Source: Oscheius tipulae (taxonomy: Eukaryota > Nematoda > Chromadorea > Rhabditida > Rhabditidae). From it: a stretch of DNA of 64,000 nt. The notes beneath the pieces are model-generated. The model was not told where the DNA came from, made no database searches, and saw only the letters and a program-made list of their open reading frames with translations. A program made the translations under genes and the position numbers. Location of the stretch: contig JASJZH010000006.1 in NCBI GenBank assembly GCA_037178975.1, forward strand, positions 4,278,001 to 4,342,000. The letters run 5' to 3'. Shown here in pieces: positions 36,186-46,753 of this stretch. Position 1 is the stretch's first letter. Each line of letters begins with the position of its first letter.

Positions 36186-37883
36186 TCACATGCAGTTCAT
36201 CAGCAGGTGTGGTTGAGGCAGAGACAGCAAACGAATCATATCTGATTCCAAATGACCAATATGCTTAATTAAACGTGTGAGTAGAAAAAATTCAGGCTTA
36301 CTGTGAAAGACGGTAGAAGAAGAGCGAGTTTGAGAACTCGATTCGATTTGTTAATGGGACTGAGATAAGGAAAACTGGTGGAAATTTGTGACGATAATGC
36401 TTCTTGAAGTTTTTCACGGAAAGCTTGACACGTGGTCAGTCCGTCCTCAGTCAACATGGAATCTGAGCTTGAGATGTAATGTGTCTACTTTTAAAGTTAC
36501 CTATCTGAAACAGGGCTATTGTTTTGATCAGACAGTATTCTTCGAAGGTGATATTCAAATCAGCCATTGCTATCACGACCTCATCGATGAGTTTTCGACA
36601 AATGATCCCATACGTTTTCTCCCACCTGAAAAGGTTGCTTGAATTTGCAGAGATCAGATAAGACGTACACTGGGTCAAGATGCGAAAGATCTTCGCTACC
36701 GGTGGGTACATAGGCGCCATTACCAAGGGGCATTCCTTTGTTCTTTAATTTGTTAACGTGACACTTGAAAGCATACGTAATCCAGCCAAAACATGGAAAG
36801 TTGTTCTTGAAGAGCAATGCCTGAAGCATCAACGATAAAACAAAAAGGAAAGTCTTACTTGATCCTCTAGACACAACGCTCTGTATTCCGGGATTCCCAT
36901 AGCCCAATCGGTATGCAAAATGAATGCTCGTGACCATTGGCTGTACACATCAGCAGGACCCATGATGCGAGAACAGGACCAGTCCAGCTGAATAATACAT
37001 TGTTGACAGTATGTTACTACTCACAGGGTATCGTTTCATTGTGAAGCCCGATCCGGCCTCAGGGGGATCAGTGTTCATCTCCGCTTCTTTATCCAACGCG
37101 CAGAGGAAACGGACCAATCCATAATAACCGTCATTGCAAACAGCTCCTTAACGTTTCTATTGTTTTGGCTATACTCTAACTAACCATTGGCTGGCAGAGC
37201 TCTTCCGAATCGCTCACTCTCTGTCTCTGAGTAGGCAACTTCTTCGGGTGATGATGTCATAAGTGAGCCTCTCATTCTTTCTTCTCTTACAAACTTTGGA
37301 TTCATTCCGCCTCGTAAGCAGTTATTCATTCTACAAGCTCGACAGCTGTTTCTCGCCTCTGGAAACAACAAAGTTTATATTGGGTTAAATCGAGAACATC
37401 ACATGGATAGAAAGTTCAAAAACCGGCTTGGCGGACTGGAATCTTATAAAATTGGTTGAACCCGTGAAATAATTGTTGTCTGCTTACCGTTAGATGTGTT
37501 GCATGTGTTGCTTGCGTTACAGACGTAGACTCTTCCACCGAAAACTGTTCGTCTGAAATGCAAAGCATACCAAGTGAAAAAACAATAGGTTTTGACAGAA
37601 ACCATTTACAATTTTTTTCTAATCTTACCTGAAGAAAGCCTTGCATCCATGACAACTTGGAGCACCTGAAAGTTTTTTTTAGATAAAACGACAAAAAGCT
37701 TAACAAACCATAGTGCAGTCGCACACAATTGTTGGATGCACAGCCAACACATCGAATCGACTAAAAACTTGCACAAAATTAGTTTGTTCTGCTTGAGAAA
37801 AACAGAAAACAACGCACCGTTCTCAAAGGCAGATTTGAATGTAAAGATTCAGGAGTCGGAATATCAACGTGATATGGATCCAT
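36186..37883 (-). CDS. nhr: Nuclear hormone receptor
   Basis: ATG 37883 starts a 22-residue N-terminus; after one intron the DNA-binding domain begins with CVGCASNNCVRLHYGAPSC, then HGCKAFFRRTVFGGRVYVC, a second finger closing with NSCRACRMNNCLRGGM and the basic extension NPKFVREERMRGS. A hinge follows (SSPEEVAYSETESERFG), then a ligand-binding domain over exons from about 37160 to 36186: SRAFILHTDWAMGIPEYRAL, CFGWITYAFKCHVNKLKNK, WEKTYGIICRKLIDEVVIA, LNITFEEYCLIKTIALFQ and a last helix region MIRLLSLPQPHLLMNCM. This is the complete layout of a nematode supplementary nuclear receptor that binds DNA through two zinc fingers. One oddity: 14 residues rather than 13 separate the two cysteine pairs of finger one, with an extra cysteine among them. 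The ligand and subgroup are unknown. Confidence 0.92.
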
Positions 37884-38226
37884 TCCCAAAACACAAGAGT
37901 AGCACTCTTTTGAAACTGCGATGGAAGACCTTAGATAAAGGAGTGAGGGCAGCGCGGAACAGAGGCCGACTATCCGTCGCTGGCTTTACAAGATCGAAGT
38001 GCAGATAGCGAGATCGCCGCCTAGCGAGATCTCAAAACTTAATGGTGGACGAAGAAAGCCCGTTAAGGCGAGAACAATATGTGGCAAGAGGTCATAGAGG
38101 ATTGTCAATCTTTGCAAAAGCTCTGTTGAGTTTGGATAGACGTGGACAAATAGCATTCACCGTTTCCGATCAAAGCTAAGTTGGTTTATCTGTATTTACA
38201 ACATTTTCGATGCGAAACTATCCAGA
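37884..38226. other. Intergenic, nothing recognised
   Basis: 343 bp between the receptor start and the 3' end of the Pro/Val-rich gene. A GC-rich plus-strand open frame overlaps the receptor's first exon in antisense and is regarded as a shadow. No regulatory motif stands out. Confidence 0.5.
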
Positions 38227-39110
38227 TTAAACTTTAACTTGTTTGAGGTAAGATCGTCTAAGTTTCAGCGCCTTTGCAGTAGGAACAGCAATGGGACTGT
38301 TGTAGTCAATGGCGTTGATAGCGTTTGTAGCAACTCCAGGTACCTATAACATTCTAATTACCTCATTTAACACGAAACATACGTTGTTGGAGACAATTCC
38401 ACTGTTCACACCGACAGGGGATCTAAATTGGAGAAGTAAGCATGTTTGAACGATTACAATGAATAAAACTTACAAAGCGTAGGAGCCGTAAGGGTAGCGA
38501 GAAAGGACTTCTTGAACGGCGCTGAAATGTTAGTGTGGGCTCGAATGCGATTAACCTAAGCTAGTTAAAGTATTAGCGCTTACATAGCAGAAGGCGCAGC
38601 AGAATAGACCGGAGTCTCTTGTAGGATGCTAAAAGATGGTAAATGGAAGCAGTGTTAGGGCAAGAAAAGAGCTTACACTGACTGGACTACTGGTTGACCA
38701 ACGACTTGTCCAACTTGTCCAATAGGACCCACTTGACCAACTTGGCTAACGGGAGCAGCATAGTTGCTGATCGACATTCCTGGGTCTTGAACAACGATGG
38801 GAGCTGTAGGCAACATTGGGGGTGGTGGCGGTGCGGCAGGAGCGACGGCACTGAAATACGGCATAGATTGTACGAGTTTTGAGTAGTCTTCACTAGGTAG
38901 CAGGTGGAGGAGGAGGAGCTTGCTGTACTGGGACCTTGGCATAAAGGGGTATCTATAAATCCATGTTTGAATGTTAACTGCTCGGTAATTTACCCTTTCG
39001 TACCCAATTATCCTTGGCGGAGCATAGGCTTGACAACATGTGGTAAATGACAGACCGCAACAGGCCTGAGCAGAGCCAAGAAGAGCCAGAAGAAGTGCCA
39101 CTTTGAACAT
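38227..39110 (-). CDS. Secreted Pro/Val/Gln-rich protein
   Basis: ATG 39110 gives a signal peptide (MFKVALLLALLGSAQA) followed by a Cys-rich start (CCGLSFTTCC). Seven exons join through short introns: a Pro run (VPVQQAPPPPPATYAVAPAA, then PPPPPML), a Val/Gln/Gly repeat segment (VSQVGQVGPIGQVGQVVGQP), VYSAAPSA, then AVQEVLSRYPYGSYALSP, NSGIVSNNVPGVATNA and a basic end (KALKLRRSYLKQVKV) at TAA 38227-38229. About 200 residues. Composition suggests a structural extracellular protein, possibly of cuticle or eggshell, but there is no known domain. The unspliced 213-codon frame in the same place misreads two introns and is rejected. A TATA box lies 58 bp upstream of the ATG. Confidence 0.75.
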
Positions 39111-39167
39111 TCCTAAAGAAAAGAGATGCAAGTTAACAACGGCTGTGAGGGCTGATGCCAAAATCTC

Positions 39168-39177
39168 CCTTTTTATA
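39168..39177 (-). promoter_or_regulatory. TATA box of the Pro/Val-rich secreted gene
   Basis: TATAAAAAGG on the minus strand, 58 bp before the start codon at 39110, in a position that would give a short leader. Strong TATA boxes in nematodes are often found at highly expressed tissue-specific genes. The assignment is by motif and distance. Confidence 0.5.
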
Positions 39178-40505
39178 TCGAGACTTTCAGCTCCAGCTGT
39201 GAGTTGCACCGTGACCACAAGCTGACAAATAGCGCTTTCATTGGACCTTTCAAAACAGGAGGCGTTGATTGCGCGAGACGAATTTGGACGAGAACGGATG
39301 GAACAAGCTGCCAATGCAGTTACTCCAGTTTCATATGCCCCGATTGTTGTTTCGTTTGCCTTGAAAACCTCGTAGTATCAAAATGACTTAAAAAGAGGTG
39401 AAATGATTGAAAATGAGACGTGAACTGGACAGAAATGTCTGACAAATGTTTCGGCACAGTTAACACTGCCCAAGGGGACTTGCTTCACCTAACGGAAACA
39501 GGTGCCAACGCGATTTTCAAGGACATGCCTTAGATCATTACATCACAGCAGAACCTTGTCACTGGATGACATATATGATGTTGACGACTGTCGCATAGAA
39601 TCTGTGAGCCTTAAATCGTGTTGTTTTTCACAATTTCAGAATGAGAGCGTTGGACAAAACTTGGAAAAGTGGTAATGATTGTGAAATTTTTGACGTGGTT
39701 TGTCTCTGTTAGAGCCTCGGTGAAATTCAACAAAAAATAGCTGGCCATCAGCTACTTTATCGATGCATTTTCTAAAACAACAAGAGTGCTCGCCATTCTG
39801 GCGCCGTTTCGATCTTGTCAAGCCGTTGTTTTCATTGGTCTCAGCTACACTATCACGCTGCAACATATCAATGAAGGCAGCCGGATGAGTGATTCTTTCT
39901 TCGACGGCTCGGATTCAATGTGGAGCAATGGGGACCACTCCCGCGGGTGCTATCCGTCTCCGCCACGCCCCTTAACTCCGCCTCTTTTAGGCTCTTCCTC
40001 CCGTGCTGAATTAAAGGCATTATTGATAGATATACCCTTGTCCACAATTTGTTTCACTTACCACCGCTTTCTTGGCTTCTTTACAGCTTTATAGATATTT
40101 TTTTGGTAGCGCGTCTTCAATGGAGTCAGATCGCGCTCGACTAAATATTTCATGCTATGTGATACAGCGAGTCAAGATGTCCCCAATTCACGCTTCCCCT
40201 TTGTATACTTTGTGCCAGAAATAGCATCTGCAGAAAACTTTACTTTCTTACAAGATAGGACATTTCTTTCTAATATGGCCAATCAGACATTGTTGTTTTC
40301 GGCGGCTGCGCTTAGCGTCTAGCTCTCGGTTTCTCAAGTTGACTTTCCGGAACAAACCTTTTCCAACCGAAATACAAAGACTTGTTCGCTGTTTCTCTCA
40401 TTTTCTATACCTTCTTTCGTGCACCTGAGAACTATTTCCTCTTTGTATTGATTTGTTGCCTTCAACACCTTTTTGTATCCACATGCTTCCAGCTGGAATG
40501 TGGAG
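39178..40505. other. Intergenic, upstream of the Cys-loop receptor
   Basis: About 1.3 kb with no supported gene. A plus-strand open frame at 39786-40094 has no motif. A GC-rich block near 39940-39990 contains CCGCCACGCCCCTTAACTCC and may be a GC/CACCC-type promoter element about 530 bp upstream of the channel gene. Otherwise nothing was recognised. Confidence 0.4.
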
Positions 40506-43500
40506 ATGAACTATTTGAGTTGGCTGCTGTGCTGCTCCCTCGTGGCCGGCATGGCGCCAGTGATTCGGAGACCGTTAGGTGCTCCTGAAAAGGATGAAGA
40601 GTACGAGGAAGAAAGACACAACCCACGTCCTCGACGAGCATTTGGAAAAAATGACTATATGCTGCCCGAAAATTTCAAAACATTGCGGCGATCGGACATT
40701 CCGGTCACTTACCGACTCCACGATGACTTACTCCGATATTACAGGTAAGAGTTCAAACCAAAGTTTTATATGTTATTATCAAATTTGACCCTAGGATATA
40801 GCTCCCTGGGGCCTGAACAAGGCGCCAAAATTTTGAGGGGCAGATGTCAGTCTGGCGTGACGATGGACACCGGGGAATTCCATCATTGTATCAGTTGTAG
40901 GAACAATTGCTGAATATGATGTCAGCGAGAATAATGTTGCCATTTTGCAAAAGTGTCAGTAGGTTTCAGGATGTTCGAACCTATCTCTGGGTAAATGCGA
41001 CAATATTGTATTACAAATAGAATTACCCGATGTCCCACTTTACCTTCCCTTGGGAGGAAGACTAAGGTGTTCCTCCTTAATGGCATCCAATGCATTTCAT
41101 GAAAACGAGGCAAACTTTCAGGAAAGGGACGAGACCAGTAACACACCCAAACAAAATTGTCGATGTGTCGATGAGTGTCTTCCTGTATCAGATCATCAAA
41201 CTTGTGAGTGCTTTTGATATATTTATTGACGCTATGACAACTACCCGATTTTTATCCGATTTTTTTTAGGACGCCGTGAAGAATACCATCAGTTTATCAG
41301 GAAGCTTCGAGTTGGTGGGTCATTTAGTTTGCTTCCACGAAGTTGGTGAGATAGTCGAAAGTCTTTTGGTACCTCAAAGTTGCAAGTTTTCTTGGAAGAA
41401 GAGCTCGGATGTTCAGTGCTATTGAAATAGTTGCGGCGAAGCAATAGCATCAACTTTAACAGCTCATATATAACTGCGCAAATAGATCAATTCTCTGCTT
41501 GCTGAAGAGTGGAACAAAAGAGTTGCTAGTGAGATGAAACGAACCTTTTGAGAAATTTTCTTGTGTTTCCGTCCGGACCAGTAATGATCACCCGTTCCTC
41601 AAGCAAGTCAGGCTTCAATAAAATGAAGAGACGAGCAGCAGATTTCATCTCTTGCCACCATCCGATCATCGACTTTTTGTATTTCGTCTCCAGTTTGATA
41701 GACTTGTCACGAATAATTCCTTCCTCGATAATCATGAGTCCTAAAGTCAACGAAAAGGTCAGGTAAAAGACACCGCAGCGATAAGTAATTCCGAAATTAG
41801 ACGCAAAGTATTCTAATGAGCTTTGTGGATGTACTGGGTGATTGGGCCAGTTTGAGTGCAGTGTGCGTCTTCCTTCTCACAGCCCAATTACGGCATTTAG
41901 AAGACGCTTCGCACAAACCAGGCGGCTGAAAACGGGGAATTTTCTTATGATACTTTCTGGTCTTGAGAGTTTTGTTCCTCGAAATAGATAGATTCATATT
42001 CCACAACAACGCAAGGGGCTTTCAGCTGTGTACGTACCTCCCTCGGGGACGTTCAGGGAAGGAGGAAGGCCACTCTCGGCTTTTGTCCTTCAAGACGAGT
42101 TCAACCGCTATATTAGCATAGGAACCCGTCGGGATTTCTAGGCTCGAATAGGTCGAGTTCAGAAAAAAAACTCCATTTACCCAATGATGGCAAATGCCAA
42201 AGATTTAGCACAGATTGCAATACGAGGAGCTTAATATGAGTAACGCTCTGCTTAAACTTATTTTGAAGAGGATTTCTTATCTAAATTTTTGAAAACTTAA
42301 TGTATTGGTAGTTATGAAGTGCTATCGAATTATTCCCCTGGGTGTCGCGGAGGTCGTGTCTTAAAGGATCGCTCAACGGAGACGAATGGCCGTTATTTTG
42401 TGTCCGAGAACACCATTTACGAACTCGATATGCCACTCGAATATTGCACAAAGTAAAAAGGGGCCTTACCTGAGTTACCGACCATCTCAATAGCTACTAG
42501 ATCGTCGCCAGTGGGTTTCTTGTCAAAGTCCACAAATCCAGTGTCCTCATCAAATGGCTTGCTTGTCATAAATCCCACCTCGCGTCGTGTATCCGTCCCA
42601 TCCAAAGTCACTGCATAAGTGCTGAGCAGATATCATTATTATAAGTGAGGGTTGTTTTGCACACCTGACATTGACTGGAGGTCGGTCAAAAGAAGGCACA
42701 TCGGAAATTTGGACTTCTAGGACCTCCTTGTAAGGTCCATTCAGCGATTCGGGATATCTGTCACCGGCAGTCGTTTTTGCTTCCCATCTGCCAATGAACC
42801 AAGCCAGATTCTCCAAAATCGGAGGTAGTGCGAGCGGAAGTTCTATAAATACGCCCGAATGGTTTACTAATAAAAAACTTGCTTTGACCGCTTGACTCAC
42901 AGACTCCGCAAGTTAATGCACAGTTATCTGAGAAAAAGGGCAGAATTGGTCTAGCCCATTGGCAACGGTTTTCTTCTTTCCACCGCTCACAGCTCCGGTA
43001 GACATCTTGGCACAGTCCTTAAAGGAAACAGTTTCTTTCTTAAAAAAAAGAGTCACTTTGGCATCCTTTGCCCATAAATCCACGAGGACAGCGGCATCTA
43101 TTACCAGTCCTTCTTTGCTCGCAGACTCCTTCTCCGCAGTCTCTTGACCCCAATGAGCAGAAATGTACCACTGAAAGCATTCGAGTTTACTTAAGAAGGT
43201 GGATCTCTTGCCCATATAGGGCGCCGTTTCGGAGGCTCATTTGAATTCCAAGAGGGCTTTTTATGAATCTCATCTCCACTGCACTGATATTGCTTCTCCC
43301 GATGCCATTAAGTTTGGCTACGAGGAAAACTTCGATCGAAAATAACTCTTCAGATGCTCGTGGAATCATGGGGGCTAACGTAAGCGCGATTTGAACTCAC
43401 CTGCTTTGATTGCTTTTTGAGAAGAGACAACCTGTAGCAATATTAGGAAACCCAAAGTGATAGACTTCATCCTGAAAGTTCTGTATTTTCAGTATTGGCA

Positions 43501-46092
43501 AGACGAGTTTCTTCAATGGAACCCTTCCAGCTACGAGGGAGCGCAGGAGATATTCTTATCATCTTCAGACGTGTGGATTCCGGAATTTTCCCTTTACTAC
43601 AGGTGAGAACAGAAACCTAGTGAAAATGTCTGTCGGCAATGCATATAAACGGTGCGGCTTTGAACAATATTTCAGTCCATTCATCCCATCAAGTTTCTAT
43701 CGTCGGCCTTACTGAGTTTTCACTTTTGGCAGAATCGAAATTGTTCCTTGAAAAGTCAAATATAGAGGGAAAAAGGCGGCATTGAGACGAATTTATAGCC
43801 TGGTTAGGGAACAATTGAGAAGAAAAGTAGAAGCTATTCTAATTTGCCGCCTAGTGAGCTCAAAGTTAGAATGATTGGGTGAGAAGGGGGATCGGTTCTG
43901 CTTTCTCGGGTGTGCCATCTTTTTCTAATAAGTATTACACAAAAGCCATTGCCGGAAAGTTCATGCCCCCGAGGCCAGTCCAGGGGGTCGTGATCACTCG
44001 AAAAACAGGCACGTGCCCTTGGAAGAAGAAGAGAAAGTGTAGCGAAAGTGTTCGGGTACTGGCTGCCAGCTAGCAGAAACACCAGCAAACGACTGCCCGA
44101 TCGGGGAGACATACCAGTTACGCTTCTTGTTACAATGGCAGATAACATCCGCAATTCGCGCTTTCCAATCGGAACGGAGTCTTGAGAAAACTGGAAAAGA
44201 AAAAGATTGCCACTAGATATTCCCTATTTTTCAGTCTCAACTTTAACGACGCCGTGAAACTACAGTCCAACAATGATATTCGTGTCAACTATACTGGTCA
44301 TATCCGTTACTACATTCCTTTTTCATCTGAAAGTCTCTGCAAACTCGATGTCAAGTTTTTTCCATTTGACAAGTGAGCTATCTGTTTTACGATCACTGTC
44401 GCTAGAACTGTTACTTGATGTGGTATCAGTTCTGCTACCGATGGTACCAGCCACAGAGAAAAATAAAAAGACGACTTAGCAAAAGAGATGATTTAGACAA
44501 AAATGTCAGCTACTGTTCGGGTCCTGGGCACATTCAAACGATTCCATTAAGTACTCTCTTTACACGCCAACACTGTCTTTGATCGACTTCTACGACAATC
44601 AAGAATGGGAACTGGTCATGGTATGTATTCTTGCCAATCTTACCTCAACCTTCATAGAACGAAAGTACGGTTCAGTCCAATGGCTTCCTTTATGACTATC
44701 TGGATCCTCCACTGTTCTGGGAAATGATCATTATAGACCTCGTGGTGGAACGTCAAAGTTTTTATTATGGTACACTCACAAAAAACCAATAACTTCCTGT
44801 TCATAGTGTTCAATCTGGTGATACCTAGTACGATCATAACACTTGTAGCCGTCATCGGATTCCATACTCCAAGTACCAGTGGACGAGTCCGGTTGGTCTT
44901 TGTTGATGTCTAGGTTATACAGAATTCCAGAGATGCAAAGTTTCGCTTGGGTATCATGACTCTTATGAGTATGTCCGTCATTTTGTTGGCTATCGTCGAA
45001 GACATGCCAAAGTTCAGCATGTCCACAAATAGAAAAGGAAGAGGCTCTTTCTCAGGAATACCTCTTATCGGTAATGCTGGTGTTTTTATATCTAACTCCT
45101 CTATTTAGGGTTATACTACTTCATCTTGTTGGCTATCATTGGACTATCCACCGTGACCACTTCCATGTTCGTGTTTCTGGAACGAGATGTTCGGGTCAAA
45201 CATGAAATACCCTGGTATTTACGATGGCTAGCGCTTGATATAGCACCTCATCGAATAACCAGGTGGGCATAATTTTCTTTTATCTGTGCTGCCATTTACG
45301 TTGTATGGTCGATGCATGTAAGACCTAATACTTTCCTTATTTCCAGTTGTAGGTCCTCAAGTTCCTACCGTCGTCAGACGAACGATGGGCAATCCGAGGT
45401 ACGAAACTATAACAGTCACGAGGAAACCACCTCGTTCCAGCTGCAAGAGCATCTTCTGAGCAATGGACGTGTCCAGACCGGCATTCGTGACAAGGCAAGA
45501 GGCGTTGCTGTTTCGTTACTCTCCCTGCTTCCACGTCCCTCAGTTGCAGACAATGCTTACCAAATGCACTCCCCCAACCCGGTTTTACCTTGCTTCTTTC
45601 TGTGTAGCTTAAAAGTTTAGGAAACTGCGACACCTAGTCGACAAGCTTTGCGACGACGACTGAGCATAACACAATATGACAACATGCTGATCTACCAATA
45701 TTTCGAACAGGTTTTGGAAGACTTAATCAATTGTGTGACGCACATCGAAAAAAGTGTTTCCGGAATACGGTTAGCATGCTCTTAATCTGTAAACGTTGTC
45801 AGATTCAGCCAAGAAATTGTGTCTTTGATACCTCAAGACGATCTCAACAGCAAGTGGCAGACAGTGATCCGACGTCTCGAAATAATCTCGCTGGTATTCT
45901 ACGTTTCGGTTCTTTTCATCACCATGTATTTGTTCTTCTATCACGACTGGTAAGATAATTCATATAGCAAAGTAAAAATCTTTCAGGTATTGTGCAATTG
46001 GTCATAATCCCTGTGGACAACACAACTTAAAGTGCCCCTGGATGACTCCAGTCGAAGAAGATCCCCAGTGCTTACATAACTCCTACAATTGA
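40506..46092 (+). CDS. lgc: Cys-loop ligand-gated ion channel subunit
   Basis: ATG 40506 gives a signal peptide (MNYLSWLLCCSLVAGMAPV). The extracellular domain continues over exons at about 41122, 41270-41314, 43493-43602, 44235 and 44480: YWQDEFLQWNPSSYEG, SSSDVWIPEFSLYYS, then the Cys-loop with 13 residues between cysteines (CKLDVKFFPFDKQKC) and LLFGSWAHS. TM1 is FNLVIPSTIITLVAVIGF, TM2 FRLGIMTLMSMSVILLAIV ending EDMP, TM3 YFILLAIIGLSTVTTSMFVF, and TM4 LEIISLVFYVSVLFITMYLF. The tail ends at TGA 46090-46092. The W/D/P motifs and TM2 point to the nicotinic-like cation branch, but loop C lacks vicinal cysteines and the usual GEK before TM2 is replaced by GRNSRDAKF, so it is an orphan-type subunit. 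Ligand is unknown. Intron 41315-43492 hosts another gene. The acceptor before KQKC was picked to place the second cysteine. Confidence 0.92.
42360..43470 (-). CDS. Nested secreted protein: EGF, ShKT and nitrobindin-like domains
   Basis: Lies entirely within the 2,178-bp channel intron, on the other strand. ATG 43470 gives a signal peptide (MKSITLGFLILLQVVSSQ). An exon from 43170 encodes a six-cysteine EGF module (43061-43159: CSLGSRDCGEGVC, RCRCPRGFMGKGC). The next exon encodes a full ShKT module (42899-43012: CQDVYRSCERWKEENRC ... CALTCGVC). It splices in frame to PLALPPILENLAWFIGRWEA at 42842, RYPESLNGPYKEVLEV and VGFMTSKPFDEDTGFV, which fit a nitrobindin/THAP4-type beta-barrel. A piece near 42430-42375 (VNGVLGHKITAIRLR) continues it, but I could not complete the 3' end, so the lower boundary is approximate. 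The exon joining signal peptide to EGF is also uncertain (43200-43240). ShKT modules often block channels or sit beside enzymes; nitrobindins bind heme. Role unknown. Confidence 0.68.
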
Positions 46093-46753
46093 TCAGAATA
46101 TTGACGGGTGGCTACAGTGATTTCTTTGTTGTATATCCTAATTTGTTGCTCAGCAAAGTATATTCAGATTGCTTATTCAAATCCTCTCACTATCCGTCTT
46201 CAGAATGAATTATGATGTCTATTGATGTTCATTTGAATGTGCGTCTTGATGTAAACATATCTTTACTGATCAATTCGACAAGTTTGGGTTAGTTTAAATG
46301 ACAAAATTCGGGTTCAAAGTCTGAAAACTTTTTAAAGGCTTTTTGTTAAGTGCGCCCTGATGAGAACCTCGCTGGTACTACGACCCCAATTCCACAGTAG
46401 AGCAGGGATACGTGTCTCAACAGTAGTGTAAAGCCACGAGTCTTGGCTACTATTCTTGCACGCTATTATGGTTCGAGCCGAGAATCACGAAAAGGTTTTA
46501 TTGGGCTTGCACACAATAGAATATCGGTATGGTTGTATGGTTTCATGACTAGTGAGTATCTTAATAATCCTACGAATGTTGCACATGTGATAGCTATGAA
46601 CATAACCCGAAAATGACAAAATCATCAACAATAAGGCGTCTATTGGACAGTGGAACTGTAACCCATAGCCGATTACAAAAGATGCTATGCAGATTTGCTC
46701 CATAGAACCAGAACTGGCACCCATTTCGGAAGAAAGCCTTTGATTTGATGTGA
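46093..46753. other. 3' untranslated regions of two convergent genes
   Basis: 661 bp between the channel stop (plus) and the stop of the disordered protein (minus). AATAAA on the minus strand near 46500 suits the 3' end of the minus gene. A 79-codon minus frame (46485-46724) starts 30 nt after that stop, contains the poly(A) signal at its end and is regarded as chance. Confidence 0.45.

Noticed and set aside
38673-39314. 213-codon unspliced minus frame covering the Pro/Val-rich gene
   Set aside because: It reads through two good introns; splicing gives a cleaner signal peptide, Pro-rich repeats and a longer C-terminus.
40955-40990. GTTCGAACC box resembling a tRNA B-box
   Set aside because: No A-box, acceptor stem or anticodon arm could be folded around it, and it lies in an intron of the channel gene.
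42281-42490. Minus-strand frame read straight through the nitrobindin-like 3' region
   Set aside because: It runs through a clear donor (GTAAGG at 42469) and loses the barrel pattern, so it is not the coding frame there.
46485-46724. 79-codon minus frame with hydrophobic stretches
   Set aside because: It begins 30 nt after a stop codon, contains that gene's likely poly(A) signal and has no start context; taken as 3' UTR.
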